From Mactra quadrangularis (taxonomy: Eukaryota > Mollusca > Bivalvia > Venerida > Mactridae): a stretch of DNA of 64,000 nt. The notes below the pieces were generated by a model that saw nothing but the letters and a program-made list of their open reading frames with translations, did no database searches and was not told the DNA's origin. Every line of letters starts with the position of its first letter. Position 1 is the first letter of the stretch. The stretch covers positions 3,395,258-3,459,257 of the forward strand of contig CM046307.1 of assembly GCA_025267735.1 (NCBI GenBank), written 5' to 3'. Below are positions 11,846-23,967 of this stretch, piece after piece. The position numbers and the translations under genes are program-made.

Positions 11846-12489
11846 CTGGGTTCAAAAAGCAATGTATACGCTTATAGAATTGACATCTAATTTCTCTCTA
11901 TCCTTGTAAAAAAAAAACAACAAATTATGCTACAAACTTTGATGTGCGTTTGATATTTCTCCCTTTTGATCAATGGATAGAGTACATGTATGTACAATGA
12001 AATAAAGAATACTCATGATCCAGTTGTGATATCTGATGTCAAGATCGAACTTGAAATCCTATTGCAGTTTTCCTTAATTACTATCAAAATGTGTTACAAT
12101 GTCAACAGAATTTCTTTCAATTGCTTTGGCATTAATGTAATCTTAGAATACCCTGAAAGATAATTGAACTTGCACACAATACTTTCAATATATTTTCTTT
12201 GTTTATAACCTCCTTTTAGTACATATTGAATATTATTGAAGTGGCAAACACTCTAAGTATATTAAAATTTCGTATTACAACTTATGTTGTTCAATGAATT
12301 AAATATTATCAGAATAGTGTCTCTAAATTGCCATCTTAGAAACAATTTGCTTCTAGAGTCAACTGACAAGATAGTATCAATTATGTAATATTCGCAAGAC
12401 CAAGAGATATAAAAACCTAAACATGTCGCTGAAAACACATTAGTGTGGAGTCATGTTTATTTATGTGACTTAATTTTCCAGCTCTTATC
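11846..12489. other. No gene recognised
   Basis: AT-rich spacer. Nothing supported. Confidence 0.4.
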
Positions 12490-13075
12490 ATTCATTTTGA
12501 CCACCATCTTATATTCTTGAAGTTATCCAAGAATACCAGTATGGCATCAATCGGTTGCATTCATAAAAAAGTGGATTAACCACAAAATAAAATGCATTGA
12601 AATTATTTGGTATACCCCACTCTATGACTTAACTCATTGAGGTTGATATATACCCGACAGCTAGTAATTTACGCCATTCTTGCCGCCATCTTGGAAATTG
12701 GGAATTGCCCAATGATGCCAGAGTGGCATCAACCAGTTATATAAACACAGGTATAACTACAAAAAATGCATTTTTTTTGGATATGCCTCTGTGTACGATT
12801 TGGCTCATTGTGGTTAACATACATGACACATGTGGCCTTAATACGCCATTTTGTCCGCCATCTTGGATTGGAGAATAAACGAATGGTACCAAAATTGCAT
12901 AAAAATATTATTGCAGATAATGTTAGACTAATTTAAGCTCTTTAAATGATGAGACTATGATAAAGATGGATTTATTTTAGATTCATCAGTTTTCATCCGC
13001 CAATTTGTCCGCCATCTTGAATTTTGGGAGTTGCCCAAGAGTGCCAAAGTGGCATTATCCAGTTTCGGAAACTAC
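12490..13075 (+). repeat. Degenerate tandem repeat, about 150-180-bp unit, four copies
   Basis: Units start near 12499, 12681, 12855 and 13008. Each has a CCGCCATCTTGG-like motif, then GGAATTGCCCAA and GCCAGAGTGGCATCAACCAG, or decayed forms of these. Units 2 and 4 are closest; unit 3 is the most worn. Inverted relatives lie at 8590-8990. Non-coding. Confidence 0.75.
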
Positions 13076-13164
13076 AGTGTCTTAGCTTCAAGAAACTGCA
13101 AAAACATTTTCTACATCCTTTCATGCACGGTTCAATCGATTTTTGTAGTTTATATGCTGGACTA

Positions 13165-13255
13165 CCAATGGTGAAAGTGTGGCATCCCGGGTCGATAGCG
13201 AAGTTGGTAGCGTCCCGGGATTTGGAAACTCGTGTCCGGAAGGGGTAAATACCTT
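13165..13255 (+). mobile_element. SINE family A head fragment
   Basis: CGATAGCGAAGTTGGTAGCG, then a CCCGGGATTTGG segment and AAGGGGTAAATACC: a tRNA-like 5' head without its SINE body. A near-identical head, including the preceding ACCAATGGTGAAAGTGTGGC, is at about 27510-27600. Confidence 0.65.
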
Positions 13256-13619
13256 TAACGTTCAGCTGTCGTCTTCAAGTTACGTAATTGCTATTTTTAG
13301 TAATTTTCACCTCGCAATCCGGTTTTCCATGACGTCATAGTGTAACACATTTTCCGAAAATGGCGAGGTGCTCAACAGCGTGATTGTCAAGGTCGTTATC
13401 GTAGGAATAATGGTTTATCGACATAAAAACAATGTACAGTCGTAGTGGATCATGGCATTTAAGTTGATTCTGTGTGTACAGGTGTAAAATGCACTGTTTC
13501 ATCTTGTGTTTGCGATGTAAATTTGCCATCACAACCGGGAGAGTAAGCGACAAGGAATGTTTTTTTGCCCAGTCGTCAGTCATAATAATCGAATATACTA
13601 CGGAAAAACAGACCATCAA

Positions 13620-14994
13620 AAAGAGCGTCCTGTCGGAATGCCATGCTTTGATGAAAATGCAAAACTTGAAACAGGTAAATAAGGTTTAATTAGTTCTATC
13701 AACCGTTTTAGTTTCTGTTTAAATGATTAAAATGTACATGTTTACAAACAAAAAATCTTTAGATTGAGACCGTGTCTAAAAATAACACAATGTACATGTA
13801 GAGCAGAGTAAACGTGAATCATAGATAAACACCTCTGTGTTTAAAAGGATTGGATTTATTTGTAAATTCTGTTTCCTTTAATTAAAACTTCCTCACGTCT
13901 CTCACGAGTTTAATGGTCAGGTCACTCCGGAGATTAGTAAGGAAAAAATGAAACAAAATACTTTGTATACTTTTTCACAAGTATTTGGTACCTAGTTTAT
14001 GACTAGTTGTCTGTTTTACTTATGTGCAGCTTAATTTACAATGATTTTATGTCTATCTGCTACATACGTACTTAAACATTGAAGAAAATATAAGGCGGCA
14101 AAGTAGTCGAGATTGATTTTATATGTGCATACTGTATCAAACTCAACTGTGTTTTTTTTAAAATTATTTTAGGCTAGCTATGGTTGAAAGTATCTGTGTA
14201 AACAACTTCCTATTCACAATGAATGTTCCTAAGCAACACTGATTTGAAGGCCATGGACAGACGAGCTGGGACTTCTATGGAGGCTGTGTCAGACCATAGA
14301 GCAGCAGCTCAAGATACGATTTGGAAAGAAATGAGGTATTGTTTACATTAAAATGCATTTGCTCTGGCTCAATGACTGTATTAAAATAATTAACTTTGTC
14401 GCATGTTTTCTTCATTTAAAATATCCGCTTAGAAATACAAGCAATCAGATGAATGATAGTAACAATAAAACAAGTAACAATAAATTAATTATTAAGTCTA
14501 CCTGTTCCTAGGTAATGACCATTAAAATGATAGGGTGGATATAGGTTATCAGGCATGTAAGAACTGTGACCATTGTTCTTGTACTTCCATTTTTTATAGT
14601 GAAACTCAATAAAACTAAAATTCTACCACAAGATGTATATTGCTTCTCATAAAAGATATTATAAACTGGTTTGGGGGTAAAAATATATTTGTTAAAGATA
14701 TTCTGAATGTTGTGTTTTTATTTCCAGTTTGTAGTGGTTACATTCAAGACATCACTCAGATTGCGGCAAGGGAGGTCATTGTCCAAGAAATATATTGAAA
14801 TGGGAGCACAGCAGACTTCTGTGACTGTGTACAGTGGTGGAATAATGAGTGTACATAATTATATGAATAGACGGTGAAGATATCACATCAATACTAAGAC
14901 AAACAAACCTATCGCAGTATTCGGCAATTTAGTATTCAGTAGTACATAGTGCAGCATATGAAGACAAAATCGTTGTACTTTTTCTGTTTTAATA
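13620..14994. other. Block A-specific sequence; possible exon-like patches, no gene proven
   Basis: 14251-14335 has a short open frame that starts ATGGACAGACGAGC and ends at a donor-like AG/gtattg. 14729 has an acceptor-like ttccag. Joining them in phase soon meets a stop, so I do not call a coding gene; a non-coding transcript is possible. A donor-like cag/gtaaat sits at about 13672. Confidence 0.25.
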
Positions 14995-15274
14995 TCATTA
15001 TCTAAATATAAAATACATGATAAAATAATCAGCATTATTTGAAAGCTAAGGCACAAAATATGCCAACATTACTCACTCTAGTGTCAACTGTTTGTGCAAA
15101 AACGAATATCGGCAGAAAACATAGCTCTGTCAGGTTTAATGCCTGCTCAACTTCCCCTGATATTTTCTAGGGATGATCAGAATGAACTTTTAGATGTGTT
15201 TTGAGATAAAAACTCTGATAGTCAACCAAGAATCATTAAAATCATTAAAAAGTATATACATGTATATTCATATT

Positions 15275-15640
15275 AAAGGTTATATTCTTTGAAGTCGAAC
15301 TTATTTTCTTACATCTTAATGTGTACTAGGATTGATTCAAAATGTTTATATGTACAAGTATAACATAAGTTGTATTCTATAGAAACGTGACTTAACTTCT
15401 GGCATATTGTGTATTTATATTGAATCATAATATGTACTTATATATCATGCGTTATATTCTATTGAGTCAGAACTTAACTTCTTACATCTTAATGTGTATT
15501 GGGACTGATATTTGTTGTCTATGTACATATATAATAAAGGATATATTCTGTAAAGTCAAACTAAACTTCTTACACCTTAATGCATATAAGGAGTGAATCA
15601 TGATGTCTTAGTTCATGTATATTGGTGCGTGCCGTTTGTA
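15275..15640 (+). repeat. Minisatellite, about 87-bp unit
   Basis: Four degenerate units (from about 15280, 15368, 15450, 15540), each with TATATTCT, then AGTC-AACTTAACTTCTTAC and CTTAATGTGTAT, then GATTCATAATGT. Further units lie at 16917-17062 and 17464-17590, now separated by other sequence. Confidence 0.75.
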
Positions 15641-15649
15641 TTCTAATGT

Positions 15650-15910
15650 ACTATATCTAGCCAATCTTGTCTCTTGCTCTACAAGCTTATATATTCTAAG
15701 TACTGGATCTAGCCAATCTTGTCTCTTGCTCTACAAGCTTATATATTCTAAATACTGGATCTAGCCAATCTTGTCTCTTGCTCTACAAGCTCATATAACA
15801 ATAAGTACTGGATCTAGCCAATCTTGACTCTGGCCCAACAAGCTTAGATTCTATATACTCTAAGTAACAGCTCTAGCAAGCCTTGACTCTGACTCAACAA
15901 ACCTAATATA
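15650..15910 (+). repeat. 52-bp tandem repeat, five copies
   Basis: Units begin at 15650, 15702, 15754, 15807 and about 15866 with ACTGGATCTAGCCAATCTTG, then TCTTGCTCTACAAGCTTATA. The first two units are nearly identical and the last is the most worn, a gradient of divergence along the array. Confidence 0.85.
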
Positions 15911-16916
15911 TTGTTTTAAATAAATGTACAAAAATGGTAAAAGATTTAACTACGTTTATTCTTTTAAAACCAAATATTCAGTTAAATAACATGAGAACTA
16001 GCAAGATAAAGTATGAAAACGCATATGCGAATCAAAGTACAAACAATGAATCCAAGGTTACAGTCCTAAACTGTCAGTCGAACTTATTATTAATGAAGTC
16101 TCATTTAATGGAAACCTTAAGTTAAAAATCTATCGTTTAAAAAAATCAGGCTATGAAATTTGCTATCGAGTCTCTTTAACAAGAGAAATCCCTCAAAATT
16201 TAGTAAAAATAAACTAGATCTAATTAGAACATGCTTGACTATCACCAAAATAAACTTACTAAATAATTAATTAAATAGTGCAGATCTAAAGAAATGTTGT
16301 CGTCAAAAATTAAAAGTGCAGAGTCCATAATGTAGGTCTGCAGCGGCTTTCATAGTAAAGTTTCCGACAGTGTTTGAAAAATATCAAACACTGTAAGAAA
16401 GAGGCCACTAACGGGTTTCCAACAGTCCCAACAGTATACTTAAATATTTGCTTAAAACAAAAAACAATCTTAACCAGCTAAATCGGACAGTGTACAATAA
16501 TATTAGAACAATAATACAGTTTTTCCCACAAGTACAACCCTATTTTACACCCCAAAACATTTATAATACAATAAATTACATTCAAACATTCCCCTAAGGT
16601 AGCCTCTCACTCTTAAATATTCCCACAGTCAGCATACATACTACGTCACGCCAACTGACGTCATCCTATATGCTACGTATTGGCGCACTAAATTCAGGAC
16701 AAACGTGGTGCAAAATAAACATGGAATTATGTGATTATTAAAGGATTTAACAAATTCAGGGTTTTAAATTACTTAAGGTAGGTGACATTTAAAGATTTTG
16801 ACATAAAAGAACTAGTTAAAATGTTTGTATATAAGGCGTAAAGTCTCTAATTTTCTACTCTAAGATATTGTCAAGTGGGTGGGGGTTGCACCCTACAATA
16901 TTATCAAATTGGTGAA
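15911..16916. other. No gene recognised; one hairpin
   Basis: AT-rich. At 16368-16395 CAGTGTTTGA is followed by its complement TCAAACACTG, giving a 10-bp stem with a short loop. The ORF 15934-16125 has no recognisable domain. Confidence 0.5.
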
Positions 16917-17064
16917 ATTCTATTTGATAAAAGCTTAACTCCTTGCATCTTAATGTGTATGAAGATTGATTCATAATGTTTATATTCTTGTATGTTATGA
17001 GTTATATACGATAGAAACGTGACTTAACTTCTTACACCTTTATAATGTGTATTTATATTGATTC

Positions 17065-17463
17065 CAATCTCCGTAAACAGAGATCCTGTAGAGCGTTGTC
17101 GTACTGGATCTCTACTTAGTCAATGCAAGGTCACGTCGAGATGAACTTTGTGCCCACCAATCAAAGCGTAGCTTTCATCTAGACGAAAACACTATTAATC
17201 ACATTTTGTTTTCGTAATTTCTATTTTTAGACCTATGTTTGCATGCTAATTTAACAGTGGTATTATTCACAGTCTGCCATTTGGTGGCTCATTTCAAATT
17301 GCCTGACGTAGACGATGTAAACAAGTTACGTATCATAACAATTTCGTCATGAATATTATGATGAGAAAAGGTCACCTGAACGTGACCTTCGTTTGGAAGA
17401 GGCCAGATCTAAATCAGCGAGTATGCGAGCGATAAAATTTTAGATCGGGTTTTAATCAGATTG
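17065..17463 (-). mobile_element. 399-bp MITE, 9-bp TSD family, copy A
   Basis: Ends CAATCT...AGATTG. A perfect 9-bp direct repeat tattgattc flanks it (17056-17064 and 17464-17472). It sits inside a minisatellite unit, so the empty site is visible. It is in the opposite orientation to copies at 21678-22067 and 34401-34799. No ORF. TSD length of 8-9 bp fits Merlin-like or hAT-like elements; superfamily is inference. Confidence 0.88.
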
Positions 17464-17590
17464 TATTGATTCATAATATGAACATATATATCATAAGTTA
17501 TACTCAACAGAGTCTGAACTTAACTTCCTGAAGAGAATAATTCATAATATATATGTTCATGTATATTATACGTTATATTCTATAGGGAAA

Positions 17591-18187
17591 AAGTAATGTA
17601 TGTCTTTTTTATGATTTTCATAAATAATCACTGACCATCTGTTAATATTTATGTTTATGTTATTTAAAGTAATAAATAATTACAAGAAAAAAAGAATTAT
17701 TAAAATGAAAAAAGTGCTTGACTCCGTTATTCCTAACCTGACGGAATGCTTTAAGCTAGCCAAATCAGTGAAGAGAAGATTGAAATATGATAATGCAGAG
17801 TTTTACATACCATTTTCCATCTCCAATACCAATTTTAGATGATATATTTTTATAATGTGGTTTTATCTGTAATTGACCATTTGCGTTATTTTTTTCACAC
17901 TGGCACCAGAGTCCATATCTTATGATTATAATGCGTACGTCCCTATATATAGTTCTCTGTACATACTTATATAATAAACATGGTATTGAACGTTTTCTAG
18001 AGTGCATACGGCCACGACCGTTTTTCTTCAAGTCGACTTGTATCTGAAAGAAAATGTCGGTCTCAATTTAAAGATTAAATATTACTCTAATATCATGCAA
18101 AGTTGCAAGTTTGTATCTGATACCGTTTTCATGAAATTCATATTAATTTCAGAATCACTAGTTTGCAGAGATTCAACGTCACTACTG
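17591..18187. other. Block A segment c and flanks; no gene
   Basis: 17745-17850 matches 20495-20600 in block B (ATAATGCAGAGTTTTACATAC is shared). The small ORFs on both strands here are not conserved in block B. Confidence 0.5.
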
Positions 18188-18436
18188 ACTTCCGGTTTAA
18201 CTTAACCTGGTTCCCTGGATATTAATGATTACGTACACAGACGCAGAATATATCATTGATTACGTATATATTCTATTTATAGAACTTGTGACACGTAAAT
18301 GTTTACCTAGGCAGTGCGCTCCGATTGGGTTTAAATTTGGCGCGCTTCATTGACAAGGTACGGTAAAAGTCTTGAGGAGTTTATCAACCAATCAGTTTAC
18401 GCTGGTTAACGCGTCATGATTAAACCGGAAGTGAAC
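18188..18436. repeat. About 250-bp segment with inverted 'acttccggttta' ends
   Basis: GACTTCCGGTTTAAC (18188 onward) is matched by its complement GATTAAACCGGAAGTGA ending near 18436. Inside are two CCAAT-type motifs in opposite orientations (gattgg at about 18325, accaatcag at 18386) and ggcgcgc. It is absent from block B, so it may be a small insertion. A promoter reading is possible but unsupported by a gene on either side. Confidence 0.45.
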
Positions 18437-19385
18437 AGTGACTCTCAATCGCTGCTAAATGATAGTATTGAAATTACGATTAATTTCATAATAACCGTTT
18501 AAGATATAAAGTTTTTGAATATTCAGTTTTGTAAGGAAAGGTTTAATCTACAAAACGAGACCGATATTTGCATCCAAATATATTGGTAAAGGTAAAATAA
18601 ATCTGTCAGACCGTACCTACTGTCAAAGTGGTTCAATACCATGTTAATATTATAATGATTGTATAGATCTAGACCTAACTCGTACACGGTGATTAATACG
18701 GGAGCGATTTTTAATTGTGTGCGTTGACAAAATATTATATGTGCGTGCATTTTAAAGAATGTGAGGACTCTAGTGCCAGTGTTTTTTCACTATAAAATTG
18801 CCTGCAGTTTCATGATAGTAACCTCATACAATTTCTTATAATATTATCTTTTTTTTTTAGAAACGGTATTTCTTTAATATTTCTTATTGTGGACAGTTAA
18901 TATTGCAGAATATATTAAAACTAGTTGCATGTGTCTAACTAACTTCAAACTTGGGATATTTGTTTTTAAAAATACAGCAAATTTTTAAACACTCGCAAAA
19001 ACTCGGAATTTTGCTTGGAGGTATTTTTGCATGTATGTAAATCTCTGTATTTTTATAAGTATCGGTCGAAGGTGAAATCTGATTATTCATATTTACTATG
19101 ACATGATTGTGTAATAGGAAATTGATTAAAATTTGAATAAAATACATCAGAACTTGAATAAAAAATCGCATCCCATCACAATTTACGGCGTTTTGAAAAT
19201 CAAGGGTCACGTTATAAAAATGCATATAACTTAAGTTACAAACGGTAAACTCCTTTAAAAATTCACCATTCAATGTCGTTAATAGCATAGATTCAAGGAA
19301 CAATATGATTTATAATACAAGGATCGTGGAAGGTCACTATTACTAACTTCGGTAAACTTCAGCACTCGGTATAATCCGGTTTTAT

Positions 19386-21200
19386 TCGAATAGCTGTCGT
19401 CGTCAAGTTTCGTAATTGCTATTTTTAGTAATTTTCACCTCGCGATCCGGTTTTTCCATGACGTCATAGTGTAACACATTTTCCGAAAATGGCAAAACCA
19501 GCCCTGCGTTCAGTTACCGCGAACGTTACAAAACGTTCCGTAACGATACATTCAGAACTCTCCGGCCGCTCGCCGCGAATAATCTCAGACATATTTAGAC
19601 GCTATTTTGAAACTACCGGTGTTAAAGTAAACAAATATATGATCGTTTAGGCATTGAGTGATATTTCGTTTTTAGTCCGTAAATTGTGAAACATCACTCA
19701 TTGCCTTTACGATCTCATATTTGTGTATAAGATTAGGTTATTTGCAGCGAATAATAATAATAATGATAATAATAATAATAAATAATAATAATAATAAAGA
19801 CTTTATTTATAGAGGCAACACAGTTAGGCAGGGCCCAATCTTCGAATGGCCGAGGAGTTCCGAATGTATCGTTATGTAACGTTCTGTAACGTTTTGTGTA
19901 ATTGAACATGCTACAGGTGCTCAGCAACGTGATCGTCGAGGTCGTTATCGTAAAAATAATGATTTATCGACAAAAAAATGAAAAGTAGTGGATCATAACT
20001 TATGGTTAATTATGTGCGTACAGGTGTATTTAACGCACTGTTTCATCTTGTGTTTGAGATTTAAATTTGCCATCACAATCGCTAGTCAGCCACAAGGATG
20101 AGGCTTTGAAGGAATATTTTGTTGTCATGTCCGCTGTCGTCAGTCATAATATTCGAGTATACTACAGAAAAGCAGACCATCAAATCTGTTTATAAAGAAA
20201 ATGATAAAATAATCAGCATTATTCCAAAGCTAAGGCTCAAACTATGCCAACATTACTAAGACTGGTGTCAAACTGTGTATGCAAAACCACTGCAGAAAAC
20301 ATGGCAGGATCAGGTTTAACGCCTACCCAACTTCCTCTGATATTTTTCGTGATGGCCAGAATGGAATTTTAAATGTGTTTAGGAGTCAAAAATGTGAGAG
20401 TCATCCAAGAGTCACTAATATAAAAAAATTATTCCTATAACTAGTCAGAATGTTTTACGAGAACGTGTTAAGTTATAAATTTCTAAAATTTCCCTCAAGC
20501 CAGCGAAAATCAGTAAAGAGATGGTTTTCACATGATAATGCAGAGTTTTACATACATATTTCTATCTCCAATACCAATTTTTGATGATATATGTGTACAT
20601 GTATAAAGAAGTATTATCTGTTATTTGACGTAATGTTTCGCTATAAATTCTCTTGCAGTTTCATTATAGTGACCTTATACAAATTCTTATAAAACAAATT
20701 AAGAAAAGGTGAAATTTCTTTTTAAAATATTTTATATTGTGGGCAGATAATACTGCAGAAAATTTTTAAGCTAGTTTCATGTGTCTAACTAACTTTTAAC
20801 TTGAGATATTTGCATTTAAAGATAGAGTAATTTTTTAATCACTCTCAAAAACTCGGATTTTTGCTTGGGGTACATGTATGCAAAGCTCTGTATTTTTGTA
20901 AGTATTTTTCCAAAGTGTAATCTGATTGTTCTGCTTTATCATGACATAATTGTGTAACAGGAAAATTAATTAAATTGTGAATATAAAACTGCAGAATTTG
21001 AAAAAAAATTGTGTTTTTTCATTTTTTGTCCCTGCACAATTTACAGTTCTTTTTGAAAATCAAAGGTCACGTTATAAAAATGCACATGACTTAAGTTACG
21101 AACGGTAAACTTTCTTAAAAATTCAGCATTCAATGTCTTTAATAGTATAGATTCAGAAATCAATATCATTATAAGGATTGTGGAAGGTCACAATTACAGT
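19386..21200 (+). repeat. Right copy of the collinear duplication (block B)
   Basis: Compact counterpart of 13262-19330. The start GCTGTCGTCGTCAAGTTTCG matches 13264, and the same four segments follow in order. It carries its own 420-bp insertion (19493-19914). It lacks the minisatellites, the 399-bp MITE and the 18188-18436 segment of block A. Confidence 0.8.
19493..19914. mobile_element. About 420-bp inverted-repeat insertion inside block B
   Basis: Its limits are set by comparison with block A, where the flanks are contiguous (aaaatgg next to ggtgctc at about 13358-13375). Arms of about 45 bp pair: GTTACAAAACGTTCCGTAAC at about 19525 and its near-complement at about 19870-19893. The interior has an (AAT)n run at 19750-19797 and a perfect-looking small hairpin TGAGTGAT...ATCACTCA at about 19656-19701. 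A foldback-type transposon is likely. Confidence 0.75.
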
Positions 21201-21677
21201 TCCAGAACCTTAAGGTGTTATTACCATAAATAAGAATGATTTATATTGTTGGATAAGAACCATTAAGTATCTTTGTTTTATCTAAAGCCCCAGATTATGA
21301 AAGCATTGGCTAAAGGGTTTTTACAATGGTGACCTAGACATTAAGAATAGCTCTAAGACCGAGTGTAGTTCAAATTTCAGAACAAAGGATTGTGTCGTTG
21401 TAATTTGTAAAGACGTATACATGTTAACAAGTGATAATACAATACTATTTAACCGTAATAGTAAAACATTTCCAAAAAATGCTTGAAATCGTCGTTGCTA
21501 TGTATGACATCTCTTTTAGTAAAGTATTCAAGCAATATATATGTCAGAGTTTTATACCATCGCATGTATATTTATAGAATGCCTGGAATTTAGCCATTGA
21601 ACGAACATGCGCTGTCTGGGACATGTTCCTACTACGCGCATAAAAACAGCAAAAACACGAAAGTACTGCTTAAGCCT
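21201..21677. other. No gene; partial dispersed repeat R3
   Basis: 21525-21640 (ATTTATAGAATGCCTGGAAT, then ATTTAGCC, then GCGCTGTCTGGGACATG) resembles 32960-33065 and belongs to the upstream part of repeat family R3. The rest shows nothing. Confidence 0.5.
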
Positions 21678-22067
21678 TAATCTGATTAAAACCCGATCTA
21701 AAATTTTACACTCGCTAATTTAGATCTGGCCTATTCCAAACAAAAGTCACGTTGAGGTGACCTTTTCTCATCATAATATTCATGACGAAATTGTTATGAT
21801 ACGTAACTTGTTTACATCGTCTACGTCACGCAATTTGTAATGAGCCGCCCATTCGCAGGCTGTGAATAATACTGTTGTTAAATAAGCATGCAAACCTTGG
21901 TCTAAAATAGAAATTACGAAATCAAAATGTGTTTAATAGTGTTTTCGTCTAGATGAAAGTTACGCATTGATTGGTCGACACAAAGTTCATCTCGACGTTA
22001 CCTTTAACGGAGAAAGTAGAGAGCCTGTACGGCAACGCTCTACAGGATATCCTGTTTACGGAGAGTG
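21678..22067 (+). mobile_element. 390-bp MITE, 9-bp TSD family, copy B
   Basis: Same family as 17065-17463 and 34401-34799. It starts TAATCTGATTAAAACCCG and ends GTTTACGGAGAGTG. The flanks cttaagcct and cctaagtct match at 7 of 9 positions, an aged target-site duplication. No ORF. Confidence 0.85.
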
Positions 22068-22849
22068 CCTAAGTCTGTGATTTCTATAAGTGAGGCATTT
22101 ATTTTTTTTGTTAAATCGCTAATTGAACCAATAAAGTTTGAATAATTTAAATATTAACACCTATATAAATGTACAATATATAGATCAGAACAGAACAGAA
22201 CATTTTATTTGCAGAACACATTGGTGTTCGTCGCCATTACAACAATTTTGGCGGTACACCTATAAAGGATCATTATCAGTGATGGTCCAATAATCCTTCT
22301 TTGTTCATGGTGTCAGTGTCTTCGTCAGTGGTTTAGACCGTGTCCAAAAATGATCTAATCGAGCGTGCTTTCTATTAATAGACGGCAAGTTTCGTGAAGG
22401 TCGAGAGAACATGTTTTAGTTTAAACCACATTTTAGAAGAGAAAATATAAATTTCTTGGAAAAACTTCTTTTAAAGATAATTTATATATGCCAAACAAAA
22501 TGAATAATGTTTACAGAAACACGGCACGTATTACACTTAATTTATAAAGCTTGGTATTTAGCCATGTCTCTGAATACAAAGAAGTCGTACGTGTTTTAGT
22601 CTTCGTTTGTCCGAAATTCCTGTTCAGTCATAACCGATATTTTTGTCCGAATATATAACCACACAATGATTTGGTTTATAAGAAAATAAGAAAATCCGAT
22701 CGATTCCTAAGTTACAAACAACTGTAATCAATAGAATAACATAGATTTTTTATTAAATTACGTCTTTAACGAATAAACAAATGACTTCCGTTTCTTTGGA
22801 ATGAAAATCAAGATTTTGATGTTAATGTTCAATGGCGGCCCCTATGGTT
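22068..22849. other. No gene; retroposon-like patch
   Basis: 22184-22203 has a short (cagaa)n run followed by ttttatttgcagaacac, like a retroposon 3' region; a similar (cagaa)n patch is at 62115. 22540-22640 resembles the upstream part of family R3. No ORF supported. Confidence 0.35.
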
Positions 22850-23180
22850 AACTGAGAAAATAAACTCGCTCGGAAGTAGGGAAAATAGGTTTGCTTTTTT
22901 CAACAAATGCGAGTTGTTTTTTTTTCAAGAAATGAAAATATTACAATTAGTTGTGCATGTTTTTTTGTTTGTTTTATATTGCAACTTCCTTGAAACTGGT
23001 TCGCGTTCATATATCTTCTGGTAATACATACAGGTAACCGGATAATACACGGCGTCGACGATTCCATACACACTATTTTGACTGCTCGACGTCATTTGTT
23101 TCATCACGTGACCTCAAATGCATCATTCTGATTGGCTTAAGGCGAACATAGTCGTCACAAAAATACTCAAATCTTGATAG
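22850..23180 (+). repeat. Dispersed repeat R3, copy 1
   Basis: GAAGTAGGGAAAATAGGTTTGC, then CAACAAATGCGAGTT, CATGTGACC-like and CAAATGCATC motifs, are shared in the same order with 33195-33480 and 60645-60985. All three copies are in the same orientation. No terminal inverted repeats found. The minus-strand ORF at 22925-23107 is inside the repeat. Confidence 0.75.
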
Positions 23181-23960
23181 TTTTATTAACGTCGACACAG
23201 AGCCGACGATAATTATGCTGATTTATATCGATATTAATTTAGACCTCAAGTAATAAGTTGTTTTCTGTGTAATTCTACTTAATGGAAAGCCAAATATTTT
23301 TGACTTTTGCGAAAATTTTCATGCGGTACATTTGTTTTTTCATTTTCGGATTTTTAGGTGCGAGAAATCCGACGATGGCCAATTTGGTTGGAGTTCGGTA
23401 CTATATAGGTAATTTAAAGTCGATTAATCTTTATCCCATTAAATTTAGAGAACGATTCTGCAAAGAAGAAGCAATAATTTTTATTTGCATAAATGTAACC
23501 GAGCGACTAAAAGTAAGGTATTCAATGTAATTCATTTACTACTAAGTTTCTTTGCTTTATGCTTATAATAGTGAGAAATTGTCATTTGAAAACTGAATCA
23601 TTCTATACCTTGTTCAATACATTGGGCGACGCCATTATTCCGCTTTGCTTGACGTGCTGTTACCCGCCAAAGTACGATTGGGAACCAGGCAGCATTGTAA
23701 CTGCATCTACTGAGAAACACTCATTGCACTTATTGACGATTAGTCTCGACACAAGCAGTAGTAAGGTTTTCAGGTGTCTGTTAAAAGGTAAGACATTATT
23801 CCGCCTGTCATAGCAGACGATCTGATAAAGTTTATACTTATATACCGATGAAACTATTTGCAGAATTATTTACCTCAGTACAGAGTCAGAAATGACGATA
23901 GATATATTTGTTTTGGCTGAAAGTCAGCAGCAAAAAAAGATTAAAAAATAATTTTCTCTT
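23181..23960. other. Unassigned; weak plus-strand open frames
   Basis: Open frames at 23282-23530 and 23559-23813. The second ends near a donor-like AAAAG/gtaag (23788) and contains PPKYDWEPGSIVTAS. I recognise no domain and found no partner exon. It could be an orphan exon or chance. The right end is 3' flank of the PLA2 gene. Confidence 0.2.
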
Positions 23961-23967
23961 ACAAATC

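Larger units (their letters stand above)
13262..19330 (+). repeat. Left copy of a collinear duplication (block A)
   Basis: Four segments occur in the same order and orientation in 19386-21200: 13262-13620 (matches 19386-19492 plus 19915-20185), 14995-15245 (matches 20195-20440), 17745-17850 (matches 20495-20600) and 18780-19320 (matches 20630-21190). The extra sequence in block A consists of minisatellites, a MITE and other inserts. No ORF is conserved between the blocks, so the duplicated unit appears non-coding. Confidence 0.8.

Noticed and set aside
14251..14800. Two-exon protein gene in block A
   Set aside because: Donor- and acceptor-like sites exist, but joining them in phase meets a stop at once, and the frame has no recognisable domain.
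13262..21200. Block B as a processed (spliced) retrocopy of block A
   Set aside because: Gaps between matching segments do not start at GT or end at AG consistently, there is no poly(A), and the gaps contain minisatellites and a MITE, so insertion or deletion explains them better.
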